Assembly (NCBI RefSeq): GCF_020921035.1
Contig: NC_063153.1
Location: 15,748,001 to 15,812,000 of the forward strand
Source of the DNA: Rhodamnia argentea
Lineage: Eukaryota; Streptophyta; Magnoliopsida; Myrtales; Myrtaceae
Reading direction: 5' to 3'
Length of the DNA stretch: 64,000 nucleotides
The notes under the pieces were generated by a model, which had not been told where the DNA came from, did not search any database, and saw only the letters and a list, made by a program, of their open reading frames with translations. Position 1 is the first letter of the stretch. Each line of letters opens with the position of its first letter. Of the stretch, positions 50,587 through 62,740 are shown piece after piece. The translations under genes were made by a program, and so were the position numbers.

Positions 50587-51114
50587 TATCGATCCTCCAT
50601 TGAGCAAGTCGCACAGCGTCTCCACCTTCGAATAGGCCATGGTTGGGTTGGTGGTCGGAACTTTCTCGCGGTTGCAGAGCCGCTGTCTGATCTCACGTCG
50701 CCAGCACCACCAGGCCTCGGCCGAATCACGCAGGTAACACGTAAGACACAATCGAAACAATTTTCGAATTGGGGCCAAGAATTTTCGTGAACCCTAGGAG
50801 GAGAAATCTTTCGGTTTCTTTTAAAATCCCCCACCTTTGACTGTCGCCGTCGCCGTCGCCGCCGCTCCTGGTCGCACGCCCCCAGCGTAATCGTCGCTGC
50901 CGCCTCCTGGTCACACGTTACCAGCTCCCCGTTTGTGGATGAACGCGGGTTGGAGAAGCGAAGAAGAGAACCTGGGTTTTGTAAGTTCTGGCTTTTTGTA
51001 ATTCAATTTTTTTGGACAAAAATGCCCCTGTTCCAATCGCCGGAAATATTGCATGCTTCCTGCCGGCGAAATGGGGCCCTCTTTTGAAACAAAGTTGGAC
51101 ACCTCATGCCCTTA
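50587..51114 (-). repeat. Right arm of the 0.53-kb inverted duplication
   Basis: Reverse complement of the left arm (47047-47572). On the minus strand the frame after the shared MAYSKVETLCDLLNGGS continues as IQNIRAFQNVRKELVGPP before a stop, sequence that the left copy lacks, so the right copy keeps slightly more of the source gene. Confidence 0.85.
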
Positions 51115-53340
51115 ATTGATTGTAAGACAATCGTTAAAAATTAACAGAAAACATAAATTAACATGCTTTAGAAATTTCTCAATTGACTAATACAATTTCT
51201 CTTCACAACTTTCAGAAAGTCGTTCACGGCTTTTCACAGATTTCTTCCCATTTGGGATGAGAAGTTCCTTCGTATATGCATTTTCAAAGAAAGTGACTAA
51301 GTAGAAAAGTTTAGGAACTTAAGGGCAATTTCTAGCTTGGCCTAGTCAGCCCGAACTGGGCCTATTCGTTTCGGCTGCCTAGAAACCTTGGTGCCCAGAG
51401 ATAGTAGGGTTGATATGTTCGAGCCGAGCTTCAATTTTATAGAAGCCTACGCAGTCATGTCTGTGATCAATACTGACAATCCACACGATCCGATTGCTCC
51501 TCATGGACAAGGGGATTTTTGCATATTATATAGTGCTCTGTTAAACTTCAATATAGGTGATCACTGAGTAGGCTTGGCTGGCCCGACCCTTAGAGTAGGG
51601 CTTAATTCTTGCTTGAGCCCGACCATTATTACGAGCGAGCGGCTTCAGATTCCGTGCATGTACCACCTAGAATCTACTTCAGATTCCGTGCATGTACCAC
51701 CTAGAATCTACCTATGATGTGGGGGAAGTGATAACAGGAAAGCTTTTTCAAAAGATTGACTGAAATTGATAGATTGAATTATGTCGATTACATAGGGTGG
51801 ACGTCCTTTATATAGATAGGACTCATTTGGGAACATAAAACGAGATAATACGAATCAAATCTAATCAAATCAAAACAGAAATCGAATCAAATATTGCGAT
51901 CGGCTATATCGCAAAGTTACCTAAAATAGAAAAATTGCCCGAAAATCTATATAAACGACTCCGAAATGCAAAAATATGACGTTAGCGGTGAAATCGTTAG
52001 CCCGTTTCCATATGACTGATCAAATTTGAGCACAATTTGAGTTCGCTAGTCCTAAGTGCGAAATTAGCGGTGAATCGTTCTAATTTCGCGCAATCGAGTT
52101 TTTCTAGGAACTTATACGCTAGCTATTCTACATCAACCTTACGGAACATGTTCATCATTTTGGAACCTAAAATGCATCATGTCATAGATTCTAGGGTCGG
52201 TTTCAAGGCTTACCCAAGTTTTATATGTATTCTTTATAAAACGATTGCACCGAACCATCACTTGCTGCTACAATCCACTCATTGCAACTCATATTTACAC
52301 ACACAGATAAATATAAAACGTTAACAAAATAAAAACCGCAGTCATATACATCATTAACTCATACTAATTGTTTTATATTACGCACTCATCATCGAACACC
52401 ATGAAATACCGTGAGATCGCATGAGGACATACACTAAGAAAACACACACACACACACACAAAATCTAGATTTCACCTACCTAAAACCTAGAAACCACCTG
52501 TCAAAACATGTTTCCCAAATTTTGGAATCAGTAACTTATTTTACATATCCTAAAATCATGCTTACCCCTACCTATTATATCGATTCATGCAAATCTTGGG
52601 GCCAGCCCGGACAGGACTGAGGATCGGGCCAGCGTGGGCAGGACTTAGGATCGAGCCTGATACTTTGCCCTAGACTTGCCCATTATATAGTTTCTCATAT
52701 ATGAAACTTTGGGCTGGGCTTTCTCACTAAAATCCCTTGTACAAGCCCGCCCAACAATGTCTTGGGCTTTTGTGGCTACGGCTGTGCTTAGGCGGCCCGC
52801 CAGTCCTCAGATCAGGTCTAAGCTTGGAGCAGGAGTCAGCATTAATGCCAGGACAGTCGAAAATGTTTTGTGCTATCGTGTTCGCATGTTACCAAAATGT
52901 ATCGGCCCGATGATAAACTTTTTGCCCCCTAAAAAATGGTCAAAATGGATCCAGTCATGTTTGTTTTAAGGGCCTGAGGCGATCATTATTCAATATATTC
53001 TATCGCGTTCGGATTTGTCTCACTAAATTTACGTCGGATTCGACTCACATTTTCACGTTATGTCAAGAATTGATATCCTAAAGAACTTCCGTTGGAACTT
53101 CTCAATATTCGAACTTACAATTCCAGCACGTGCCGGTATTTTTAAAAAGCGCAGACAGCTGAAAATCTTCCAAATAAAGCTTGAAAGACTTGCATCTTAT
53201 CAAATATTAATTTAGCTACTTCATTAGATGCTTGATAGTAATCTTTTGTGCTTGTTCTTGTGTTGCATATATCATGTCATTGCTTAGAAGTTTGTCTGCC
53301 TGATCGAATTTTGCCAAATGAGTGCATGTAAAGATTTGTT
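51115..53340. other. Intergenic repeat-rich DNA
   Basis: No gene supported. Segments near 51340, 51580 and 52600-52830 are rich in GGCCC/GGGCC words unlike their AT-rich surroundings and look like decayed repeats. A (CA)n run lies at about 52441-52460. Confidence 0.45.
51643..51710 (+). repeat. Perfect 34-bp tandem duplication
   Basis: Units 51643-51676 and 51677-51710 are identical, indicating a recent event. Confidence 0.95.
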
Positions 53341-53348
53341 CATTCCCT

Positions 53349-54027
53349 CTGGAAAAGGGTAAGCGAAGGGCGCAGTCCAATGTTGAAGATCGTTTTGCAG
53401 CTCAAGTCATCTTTAACTGAGTCAAATGCTCATGGTTTTAGTCTCAGGTTGCTCTGTTCTTCGTGCACTAGAGGCGGATCAGAGCGATCTTCTGATTCGC
53501 GCATGTTTTGGCCGATTGATGGTCACAACCGAGAAGGATAAGCAGTGGTTGCAATTGAGTAGGGAGGAAGCCTTTTCCTTGAGATGCGTCAACAATTCGC
53601 GGTGCAGATGGTTGTCCAAAAGCTGATCAAGAGCTACGGAAGTACATGACGGATAAGAAAATCATGACTCCTGAATCTTTCAAGGCTTACACGGAGAATT
53701 CGGCGGTGAGGTCGGCATCACAGTATGGTGTAGCCTTCGTCGCATGCCTCCACCATCCGTCTGTCCTCCATTCCAACCGTTCCGTGCTCGTTTTGACTGA
53801 AGGGGATGCTAGCCAGAATGAGCGATTGAGGGTGTGGTCAGATGTTCATTGCGCGGTTCGTCTTAGCGGGAGTGCAGCGAAGATGCTCTTAGCTCTTTAT
53901 GTCGACAAGTGCGGGCATGGGGATGCGTCTCCTTCATGCAGGGCATCGTACTATGTGGAAGAGAGACTAATAACAAGATGGAGTCCAAAAGATTGTCAGG
54001 AAGATAACGCCATCAATGGCATCTGAG
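53349..54027 (+). pseudogene. SEN2: Broken tRNA-splicing endonuclease subunit SEN2 copy
   Basis: Segments of plant SEN2 follow one another in different frames: PMLKIVLQLKSSLTESNAHG, then GCSVLRALEADQSDLL with RACFGRLMVTTEKDKQW, then ADQELRKYMTDKKIM, then SASQYGVAFVACLHHPS, LRVWSDVHCAVRL and ASYYVEERLITRWSP. Frameshifts lie near 53440 and near 53600. The nuclease domain itself (53646-54026) is one open frame and still shows the Tyr, His and Lys positions, but several conserved neighbours are changed (for example the Asp after YGV is Ala). No introns are seen, so it may be a retrocopy or derive from an intronless gene. Intact SEN2 cuts pre-tRNA introns. Confidence 0.88.
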
Positions 54028-55760
54028 ACAATGTAAATCCTGGTTTCATCTGCTAATTTTCTTTGGGATGCTAGGCATATGACTAAAATGGTGCCAATAT
54101 CTGCATGCTTATAGACGAATAACGTATGGATCAATCACCCTGGTCCAGATCATTCAATTATGATGCTCAATGTCAAGTGTCTACAGCTAAGGCGGTGCTG
54201 TTCCTCGACATTGCTCGTATTTCAGCCGGTTCAGGTCACGATACCTACCAAAAAGGGAAGAATGCTCTTCGGAATTGGAGGTCAGTTCATATGTTTTGAG
54301 CGGAGGAAACCTCTGCGGAGAGTTTACGTTCCTGTCCTGAGACTTGAATGCGTTGTAGGGATTGGACTGAGCATCTGTTGATTCCAAGACTAAAAGTCCA
54401 GGACTGGGGCGAAGTTGTGTTTGCGTGGAGGAGTTCTTATCTTGGCTTGTCATAATTGAACTGCTCCGGCGCCTTCTCGCGAGTGCGAATACGTTCTTCC
54501 ATTATCCAATGATCATGTCTTTCTCATTGTATTATAAAGCTAGAGAAGAACCTTTGTTGCGCATTAGTTGATGTTCTTGAATTCTACTTCAATCATCTGG
54601 CTTGGGATTTGACACCAGGCTCACCTGGTCGTTTTCTCCCTGTTTCGGAGAACATGTCGATCCTCAACCCTGGCAGCATGGCATTTCATTCTTGCTTGCA
54701 GGCCATGGAAGAACTTCTCGATCGAGCTGGCATGAAAGACTTTCCTTCTCAAGGCCTACCCGCCTTCTGTCCATCGATTACTCGTATGTAGAGGTGTCAA
54801 TATAGGTTTTTGACTCACTTTTTAATCCTTTTTTATTCACTTGGATCAAATATGGGTTCAATAGATTTAAAAAATGGATTAAATATGGGTTTAGGCTTTA
54901 TAAAGCTTATTCAAATCATATGTACAACTCAAGCAGAAGCCGATAATTGCTTTGCCATCAATCTGGTAATGCTGTCATGAAACATTCAATATCTTAGCTG
55001 CTTCCCCTGAAATGTTGGCGAGCTACATGCAAGTATAACATCGTAGCGTGATTTGATAAATCGACATCGATACATAGACGTACGATGAGATGCTCCACGA
55101 TTTTTCTAGTCTCGTGATATGAATTTTCAGAACCAGGGTAAAAATCTACGACACTTGAAGGGGAGCACCATCTGGATTGTGGAGATTGCAGCTTCCAAGA
55201 GTCTGCAACCGAACCGATCACTCCATGCATAAGCTGGCTCGATTCATCACCGTTAGCCTGTCAGCGTTCAATCAATATGGAAAGTCCGCAATCAATCTCA
55301 TTTAACCCGTCGACGTCGTCCATGGCAGAAAACAAACCACGTCATTGCATGACCACTGTGCCCTGTACCTGCTCATCTAATCTAAAACTCTCGAACGGTC
55401 CATGGAACGTGCTACACAACGGATACAATACAAGCATATCCTCTACTCAAACTCTGTGTACGGTCTACCAAAACTGCAGTCGAGGCGCGCTGTTTCGGTC
55501 GAGCATGGAGCCTAGGCATTCGAGTAGCACAATTCTGTGGCAGCAAATCTACCGGCTCATGAGTCGCCGGATCTAACGACTGCACGACCGATCCTGGAGC
55601 AACATGTTTGGCATTACGGCAGGCATGTTGCCACAATCTCTCGGCCGAGGGGAGTTGTCAATGGAGAGAGGTGCCTCTTAGCTGCATGTCCAGTACCCTT
55701 CTCCTTTCACCCTTTGCATTCATCCTTGGATACGGATGATGTGCCCATATGAACGAGAAG
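54028..55760. other. Unassigned DNA downstream of the SEN2 copy
   Basis: Less AT-rich than the surrounding intergenic DNA and with several medium open frames (54160-54381, 54609-54791, 55277-55576, +), none with a recognisable domain. It may be decayed gene or transposon sequence. The stretch 54790-54930 is AT-rich with ATATGGGTT repeats. Confidence 0.4.
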
Positions 55761-56560
55761 GGCTCTGCAGAAAAAGTGACAACATTTTCTTGTGTTCGTT
55801 GAAATCTGAAAAAGTCTCCAAAACATTTTCCTTTTTTTGATATGAAAAATCTGATTTAGTTTTTCTCCGTGCACTTCATTTAATAATTTTTCATTTTTAT
55901 GTTTATTTTTTATTCTCTACTTTCTGTTTATTAAAAAAATATTTTTTTTTTATTTATAACTTTTCCATTCTTTTTCGGCCGGTCGCCAACCGCGGCGATG
56001 GCCACTGATGAGCTCGAGCCTCACCACAAGCCGGCAAGGCTCAAGCTTGCCAGCCTACATCATGGCCGATCGCCGGGTTACCGACTACGGTCAAAGCCCA
56101 TAGCCAGCAAAGGATGAAGGAGGAAGAAGGAGAAAGGAAACGAAAAAGAAACAAAAGAAAATAAAAAAAAATAGAAATGTAAATGAGTCTAGGGAGGAAA
56201 GAGGAGAGAAAATGATTCCCTTTTTTCAAAAAAAGAAAATAATTTCTCCCAATTTTGAAGGCATTTTTTTTCATTGACCGAAAATAATTTCCTTAACTCA
56301 TTTACTTTTCGTGAATCGGATGCCGGAAAAATTCGAAAAATATTTTCCTAAAAGTTGTTTTTCGCGCTCCGTTTGTTTCCCAAAAAAATGAATGATTTGG
56401 CTTGTATCACTCACAAAAACGAACGAACAAAACTATTTTCATCTTCCATAAAAATATTTAGATATGAATTATTATCGATATTGAAAGCATATTTAAAAAA
56501 AAATATTTTTCGAATGATTCGTTTCTTTTCGCGAAGCAAACTGAGCTTGATGGGTTTTCC
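55760..56560. mobile_element. Decayed repeat with GC-rich core
   Basis: AT-rich sides enclose a GC-rich core (about 55975-56105, GCCGGTCGCC to GCCGATCGCCGG). A block like CTCCGTTTGTTTC...AAAATGAAT at 56368 recurs at 59241. The layout matches the foldback elements to the right, but pairing of the arms here is weaker. Confidence 0.45.
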
Positions 56561-56944
56561 CACGCCGCTTCAGAAGTACAGATTTGTCTCGAATCATTTG
56601 GTATGTGCACGTCGGAATTCCGGATCGGGTCGAGCTAGTAGAGCCGGAGCGATTTAGCAAGTCTCGCCTTCCCCCCCACAAGACAATTATGGGCTTTTGT
56701 CATGATATCGTGGGCATTCGAAATCACTTTTAAATTCGACCCAAAAAAATAATAATAATAATCACTTTTAAAGCTTTGTACCAGCATTTTGATGCGTGCA
56801 TTTATTTCATGCTTTTGGCTTGGAGTAGTTGAAGGGTGCCTTGGCAATTTCCACGAAATGAAAATTGGCTATAACAAAATAAACTAGCTCTAGATATAGG
56901 GTCTATGGCTAAAAGATTATTGATTATGTAGAGTATGATAAAAT

Positions 56945-57470
56945 TAATGGAAAATTTCAAATAAGGGCATGAAGTACCTTTTTTGTTTCAAATAAGGATA
57001 TGGCTAAGGACATTTTCATCATTTTCCTTTTTTTTTTTTTAACTTTTTCACCTTTTTCTTTCTTTTTTTCCCTTTCTCTTTTTTTTTCCTTTTTTCTTTT
57101 ATGTTTGCCCTAGCTTTTCGCAGGTGATTGGGCCATCCATTAGCGAGGGCTGGGCGAGGCCACCCTCAAGGCCGAGGAGGATAGCCCTTGCCTTGCCCAG
57201 GCAAGGCCCTCAAGGGTGGCTAGGCCGACCACTAGTGAGAAGCTAGGGCAAAAAAAAAAAAAAAAAAAGAAAGGGAAAAAGAAAGGGAAAAAATAAAAAT
57301 AAAATCAAAAAAGGGAAATGACAAAAATTCCCTTAGTCAAACCCTTTTGAAAAAAATGAAAACACTTCAGTGCTCTTATTTGAAATAAGGTCCAACTTTA
57401 GGCTCTTATTTGAAAAAATGATAGCATTTTAGGCCTATATTTGAAATTTTTCCTAAAATTAAACATACTA
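56945..57470. mobile_element. Foldback element 1 with GC-rich core
   Basis: Left arm words AAAATTTCAAATAAGGGC and CCCTAGCTTTTCGCAGG recur inverted on the right (ATATTTGAAATTTTTCCT; GAGAAGCTAGGGC). The core is a near-palindrome around GCCTTGCCCAGGCAAGGC (57191-57208). Poly-T and poly-A tracts flank the core symmetrically. No ORF. Confidence 0.75.
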
Positions 57471-60400
57471 TGTATTTGACTTATTTTTCTTTGGTTTTAT
57501 TGTCTTTCTCACTGATAAGTGCTTTCAAAGTATTTATTAAGCATGCTTAATAATAGATATTTCAATTTTTGAGATCTTAATCGCTAGTTACGCATAACCG
57601 GAAAAACAATATGTTGAAAACTATGATTTTTTCTTGCTCATTGATATAAAAAAAATCCTTTTGTCATTCTTATCGAGACAATAAATAGTCGCTTATGGTG
57701 GGTTTGCTTCGCGAAAAATGTATGGTAACCTTTATTGCTTACCGAAATGAGATCACAAAAATGTTTAGACATACATTGCTATCGATAATGATAAAACTTT
57801 TCGTTGACTAATTATTTCAAGCGATACGGACGATTGTTTTTAGAAAAAAGATTTCTAAATCGTTCATTTTCCCCAAAACACAACGGTGCCTTAGATTCAT
57901 CTGATTATATCAACATTCCAAATCATTTTTTTTTCAAGTCTCTGATCAGGTGCATATATGAATTATGAACGCCAATTACTTTATGAAGTCAATATAATGT
58001 TAACTGAAACTTACCAATAAAAAAAAGTTGATCAAAACAAGATATTTCTCTAATCGTGAAATGGGGTTCCTCGATTTAGAATGGTAAATCAATCCCCAGA
58101 GACGATGATCATCATACATTTCTCCCTCGAATAATAAAGTAAACTCAAAATGGAATACAATATCAAACTTCTACCCATATGTTACAGTCTCATACAAGGG
58201 CAATTCAAAGGCTAACTAAATCCCAGTTTTGCTACATTTAAATCACGATTCCTTAAATCTCGAATAATTTTTCATATATAAATTTATGTTTTTCCTATAT
58301 GTAAATTTAAGTTTTTGTCATGTCGGAAGTGAACGACTTATTTTTCTTTTCACATGTAAAGCGTGTGCTCGTTTTACTGGTCATTTAACTACATTAGAAT
58401 AAACAAAGTGATTGAGATTCAAAAAATGAGAAATCTTCCTGACAAAATGTCATAACCTTACGCAAATAAACATGGATTGCTATGACTATTAATATAAGTG
58501 GAAACTCAAGTTGACGGTACATTTATTCAACGAAAATTCAAGATTTGAAAAATATTCTTTTAAAAACGATCGCTTGTATCTCTTGCAAAAATGAATTGAA
58601 TAAAAAAAAATTTTTCATTACCTAGGAAAATAGTTAGTAGTAAGTTGTTGTTGTTAATGAAAATATTTTCGCTTGACTAATTTTTCCAAGCGATAAGACC
58701 AATTATTTCTCGAAAAATGTTTTCCATATCTCGAGGTTTTTTCGCGACAAAAACTCACCCAGAATTAGAAAGGAACTCCTCATATTTATTATTTCATCTA
58801 ATAAAATAGGTCACCATTTGATTAATAAGTCAAACATATGCATACTGCGCCATATCGTTGGACCACAAATTATTGTTCCCCTACACATTGTGAATCACAA
58901 GGATGTACAACTGTGCACTGAATACAAATCGAAAATTGATGGTTATGGATGGTAGACAATGACTTTTTTGGGTGTTGTTTTCAGTATGTCAAGGGAAAAT
59001 AGATCCAATTTAGTACGGCAAGGCCCACCCACGACATGGTAATCTCTGTTGGGTCCTCACCGCATCGGATGTTCAGACGTGCCCATGATCTATTCTAGAA
59101 AGAATAATCGTTTTATCATAAGTTTTCAAAATTTGTGAATTGGGTCTTTCTCGAATGTTCATGAAGTTTGTTACATCAAAATGTAAGGAATTGCAATTCG
59201 ATGACCAAATTACAAAAGCATTCACACTTGACCTGACTTTGAGGCTCCGTTTATTTCGTGAAAAATGAATTATTTTGAAAAATGTTTTCTTAAAAATAAT
59301 TATTTGCATTGTTTACAAACTAAGTTTTTCCAGTAGTCAGTGGCCAGCTGACCGCCGTCGGCAAATAGAAATGGGAAAAAAAAAGAAAGGGAAAAATATA
59401 AAAGAGAATATTCAAATATTAAAAATTTATATAAAAATGTCAATGTCAACATCAAGGATAGTTGGCCTCTATATTATCGATTTTTTTGTTTAAATTGGCT
59501 AGATGAATTGAATGGATACCAATAAAAAAAAAATTATGACTAAATTGATCAATTTGAAAAGTTTATGACTAAATTGATATCAATGAAATAGGTTTAAGAC
59601 TTTTTTGGTACTTTTCGTCCGAAATTTGCATTTCAAATATGATCTCATTTAGAAATTATACCTAAAGGAGAAAAGGGGAAAAAGGCATCTGGGTGGGTAA
59701 ATGAAACTTTGACTTGGATCACATGCCATCAATGAGATCGTCCTTTTTAGTGTGTGTTCAAACTTTCTAATGGGAATAAAACCCTAGACAGTACATTATA
59801 TGGGCCTACAACATGTAGGTGGATGTGAAGTTGGTCTAACGTCAAAACTACTCAATCCAACAACTAAAGCAGCATCACTTAAATGATCTAGAGTCTTACT
59901 TTGCATTTATTGTCCCCAAATTTGGTTAAGCTCTTGAGTCTGATCAAAATGGTCGACATATTAAAAAGGTCGGATTTGAAAAAGACAATACTTGAAAAAG
60001 ATTGATGTTTGATAATCCTGCGTTGCTTGTTTGTGGGGTGGTTTTAGTAAGCTTTACATTCATGTAGATTAGACATTTCGGCAAGATCTTAGAGCCAAAT
60101 TCTGTCCCATAATTAAATACAGCGAGAGGCACTCCGTTCCTCAATTTCATGTGCCGTTATCAGTCCTATCTACACTACGTCCCGTTCTCAATCAGGTTTA
60201 CACGTGAAGGGAAATGTTAAAGTATCTCGAATTATTTGTCTATGGTTTATTCATTTAATCTTTTTTGACCAGTGAACTGAAACTTTTAGGCTGAACTTTC
60301 TAGCGATTGCAATTGGTGGTTCTATTTTTTGGCATACATCTAGACATAGAAACTAACAAAAGTACAGTTTTTGGAAAATGAAAATGGTTTTGGTGGTTTC

Positions 60401-60936
60401 CTTATGTCCAACCTAAATGAAGGAGTAGTCGAATATTAAGCATGTACTTCTAGTTCCAATATTAGCAGCTAGGTCTAGTAGTTGTTGGCCATATTTAATG
60501 TCACATGGGGAAAACTCGGGACATCATGAAAAGTCCACCCTCTTGCATGTAACTAACAAGTCAAAATCAGATGGCAATTCCTCGAAGCTTTACATATCGG
60601 GTACATATACTAAGGTAAGAATTGGGGAAGGGGTGCACAGGTTTCAAACCTTCTACATATAGCTGGTGCAATTAATTTCGTGCTTTTTAGTGTAGCTTTC
60701 CAACTCCATTTTATGACCTTTTTTTTTTTTGTTGAAAAGATTTTATAACTTTACAAAGTTTAGAATTTGATTACACTCCATATATAAATTAATGGCGGCA
60801 AGTTCGATCCCCTACTTTCGGGGTTTTTAGCTAACTATATCCGGAGTTTCCAACATTTACGGCAATCTTCCCGGTAAAGAAATTCCAACGTGATAAATAT
60901 TTTGAAGACCCAATTAATGATTACAAGAAAACATGC
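57471..60936. other. Repeat-rich intergenic DNA with related fragments
   Basis: Several pieces resembling TTCGCGAAAAATG / AAAAATGTTTTC occur at about 57707, 58704-58725 and 59257-59290, apparently truncated copies of one small repeat family. No coding region is supported in this stretch. Confidence 0.45.
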
Positions 60937-61008
60937 GAAAACATATTCGACATGTTGTCATGAATCACTTTGTTGGGAAGAAGTATTTGCACTTCTAGGA
61001 TGCTTCTA
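60937..61008 (+). repeat. Direct repeat, left copy, flanking two foldback elements
   Basis: Nearly identical to 62670-62740 in the same orientation; both contain ATGAATCACTTTGTTGGG and AGAAGTATTTGCACTTCTAG. Confidence 0.9.
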
Positions 61009-61028
61009 GTGTCTCATTCCCAAAAAAA

Positions 61029-61780
61029 GAAGGGATAGGTATACCGGGAGTGCTATAACTTATGTGAAGGGTTGACTTGAGTGCCACAACTTTTTTTTAC
61101 TTACTTGAGTGTCAAAAATTTGAAAACACGATCACTTAAGTGCCATTGCCGATTTTCCCCGCTAGAAATCCTACGTGAACGTTGGAAATCTGACGTGGCA
61201 TTACTTGAGCAATTTTTTTTGAATTTTTTAATATACACGTGGATTTTTATTTTATTTTTTTAGTTATTTTGAATTTTTTTTTTTCGTTTTCCTCCTCATT
61301 TGCTGGCGAGGGTCACCGGGAGGGCCCTCGCTGGCCACACCTAGCTAGCCCAAGGCCTTCGCACCCTCTCTTGTGGCCGTTGGGACCACGACGGCAGCCG
61401 CAGGCTGGGGCGGCTATCGTCGCCTCCCCCAACCCCCCGGGGGCGAGCACGAGGCTGCCCTCGCCCCTAGGCTAGCCAACCTTGGCCAACAAGGGCCCTT
61501 ACGGTGACCCTTGCTAGCCATGGGGAAATTCAATTTTTTTTTCAAAAACATCAAAATAAATAATAAATAATAAATCCATAAAATATTAAAAAATCTGCCC
61601 GTCACTGAAAAATAAATAAAATAATAATAAAAGTCCACGTAAGATGATTTACCGGAAATGGCACTCAAGTGAATGATTTTGCTATATGTAGCATTCAAGT
61701 GAGCGAAAAAAAATTATGACACTCAAGTGAAAACCATACAAAAGTTATAGCACTCTCGATGTACTTATCTCTCCCAAAAA
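61029..61780. mobile_element. Foldback element 2 with GC-rich core
   Basis: The left arm (GAGTGCTATAACTT, CTTGAGTGCCA, CACTTAAGTGCCATT, CTACGTG) recurs inverted on the right (AAGTTATAGCACTCTC, TGACACTCAAG, AATGGCACTCAAGTG, CCACGTAAG). The core at about 61300-61530 is strongly GC-rich. Open frames through the core are by-products of composition. Confidence 0.8.
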
Positions 61781-61806
61781 CGAGGGGGGAGGGGACAAAT
61801 ATACTA

Positions 61807-62660
61807 CAAGTCAAAAAAATTTCGCGAAAGTGCAATTAAGTTCTAAAACTTGTAAAAAGTGCAATCAAGTTTTAAAACTTATCAAATTGATGCAATCGAG
61901 TCTTTCTGTTAACTTCATACATTTATACTAATGAAAATTACCGACGTGACTTTTTTTGAAGTATTTTCTCTCTCCTACGTGGCATTATCTTAGTAAAACA
62001 TGAAATATAAGATTAAAACGACTTCCTTTTAACCTAAATTATGATTCTTGACCAAAATCTTGATTAAGTTAGATTGAAAATAAAAAAAATATTTTAGAAA
62101 AACACAAAAAAAAAAAAAACAAGCGCAAGTGGTTGGCTCTCACCACCATCGCCCCACCATCGCCGGAAATTGTTGGTAGGGGCCCGGTGAGGATCATGGC
62201 CTGCCACCCATTTTGGTCAAGGGCCATCGGTCCTCACCAAGATAGGTTCCACTCAGCCAGACCGCGGCGATTCGTCAGCCCTTTTCGGCAATGATGGGCA
62301 ACGGTGGCGAGGGCCCTTGCCCTTCTCCTATCTTTTCTTTTCTTTTTTCAAAAGTACATTTTTTTATTTTTCATTTAATTAAGATTATGGTTAAAAGTTA
62401 CGATCTAGACTAATATCATGTTGTTTTAATATTATCTTTCATGTTATAGTAAGATTAATGCCTTGTATGATAGAGAAAATACTTGAAAAAGCTATGTAGG
62501 AGAGAGAATATTAGAAGAAACTATGTCACCATTTTTCGTTAGCTCAATTGGCCCGAGTTAACGGAATGGCTTGATTGTACTAATTCGATAAGTTTGAGGA
62601 TTTAATTGCCTTTTTTTATAAGTTTTAAAACTCAATCACACTTTCGCAATATGTTTTAGG
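61807..62660. mobile_element. Foldback element 3 with GC-rich core
   Basis: Left arm TTTCGCGAAAGTGCAATTAAG and TTTTAAAACTTATCAAATT pairs with right arm AATTCGATAAGTTTGAGG and CAATCACACTTTCGCAA. Inner blocks also pair: TCTCTCCTACGTGGCATTA with GCTATGTAGGAGAGAGA. The GC-rich core is at about 62125-62330. Confidence 0.8.
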
Positions 62661-62669
62661 ATTTTTAAG

Positions 62670-62740
62670 GAAAACATGTGCGATATGTTATCATGAATCA
62701 CTTTGTTGGGCAGAAGTATTTGCACTTCTAGGATGCTTCT
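62670..62740 (+). repeat. Direct repeat, right copy
   Basis: Partner of 60937-61008; the two copies bracket foldback elements 2 and 3. Confidence 0.9.

Noticed and set aside
54609..54791. 60-codon open frame with protein-like composition
   Set aside because: Could be decayed coding sequence, but I could not match it to a family, so no product is proposed.
60788..60815. AGTTCGATCCCC, like a tRNA T-loop (B box)
   Set aside because: No A box or acceptor stem at the right distance; likely chance or a SINE trace too decayed to support.
61239..61475. Open frame with Pro/Ser-rich translation
   Set aside because: Created by the GC-rich core of foldback element 2.
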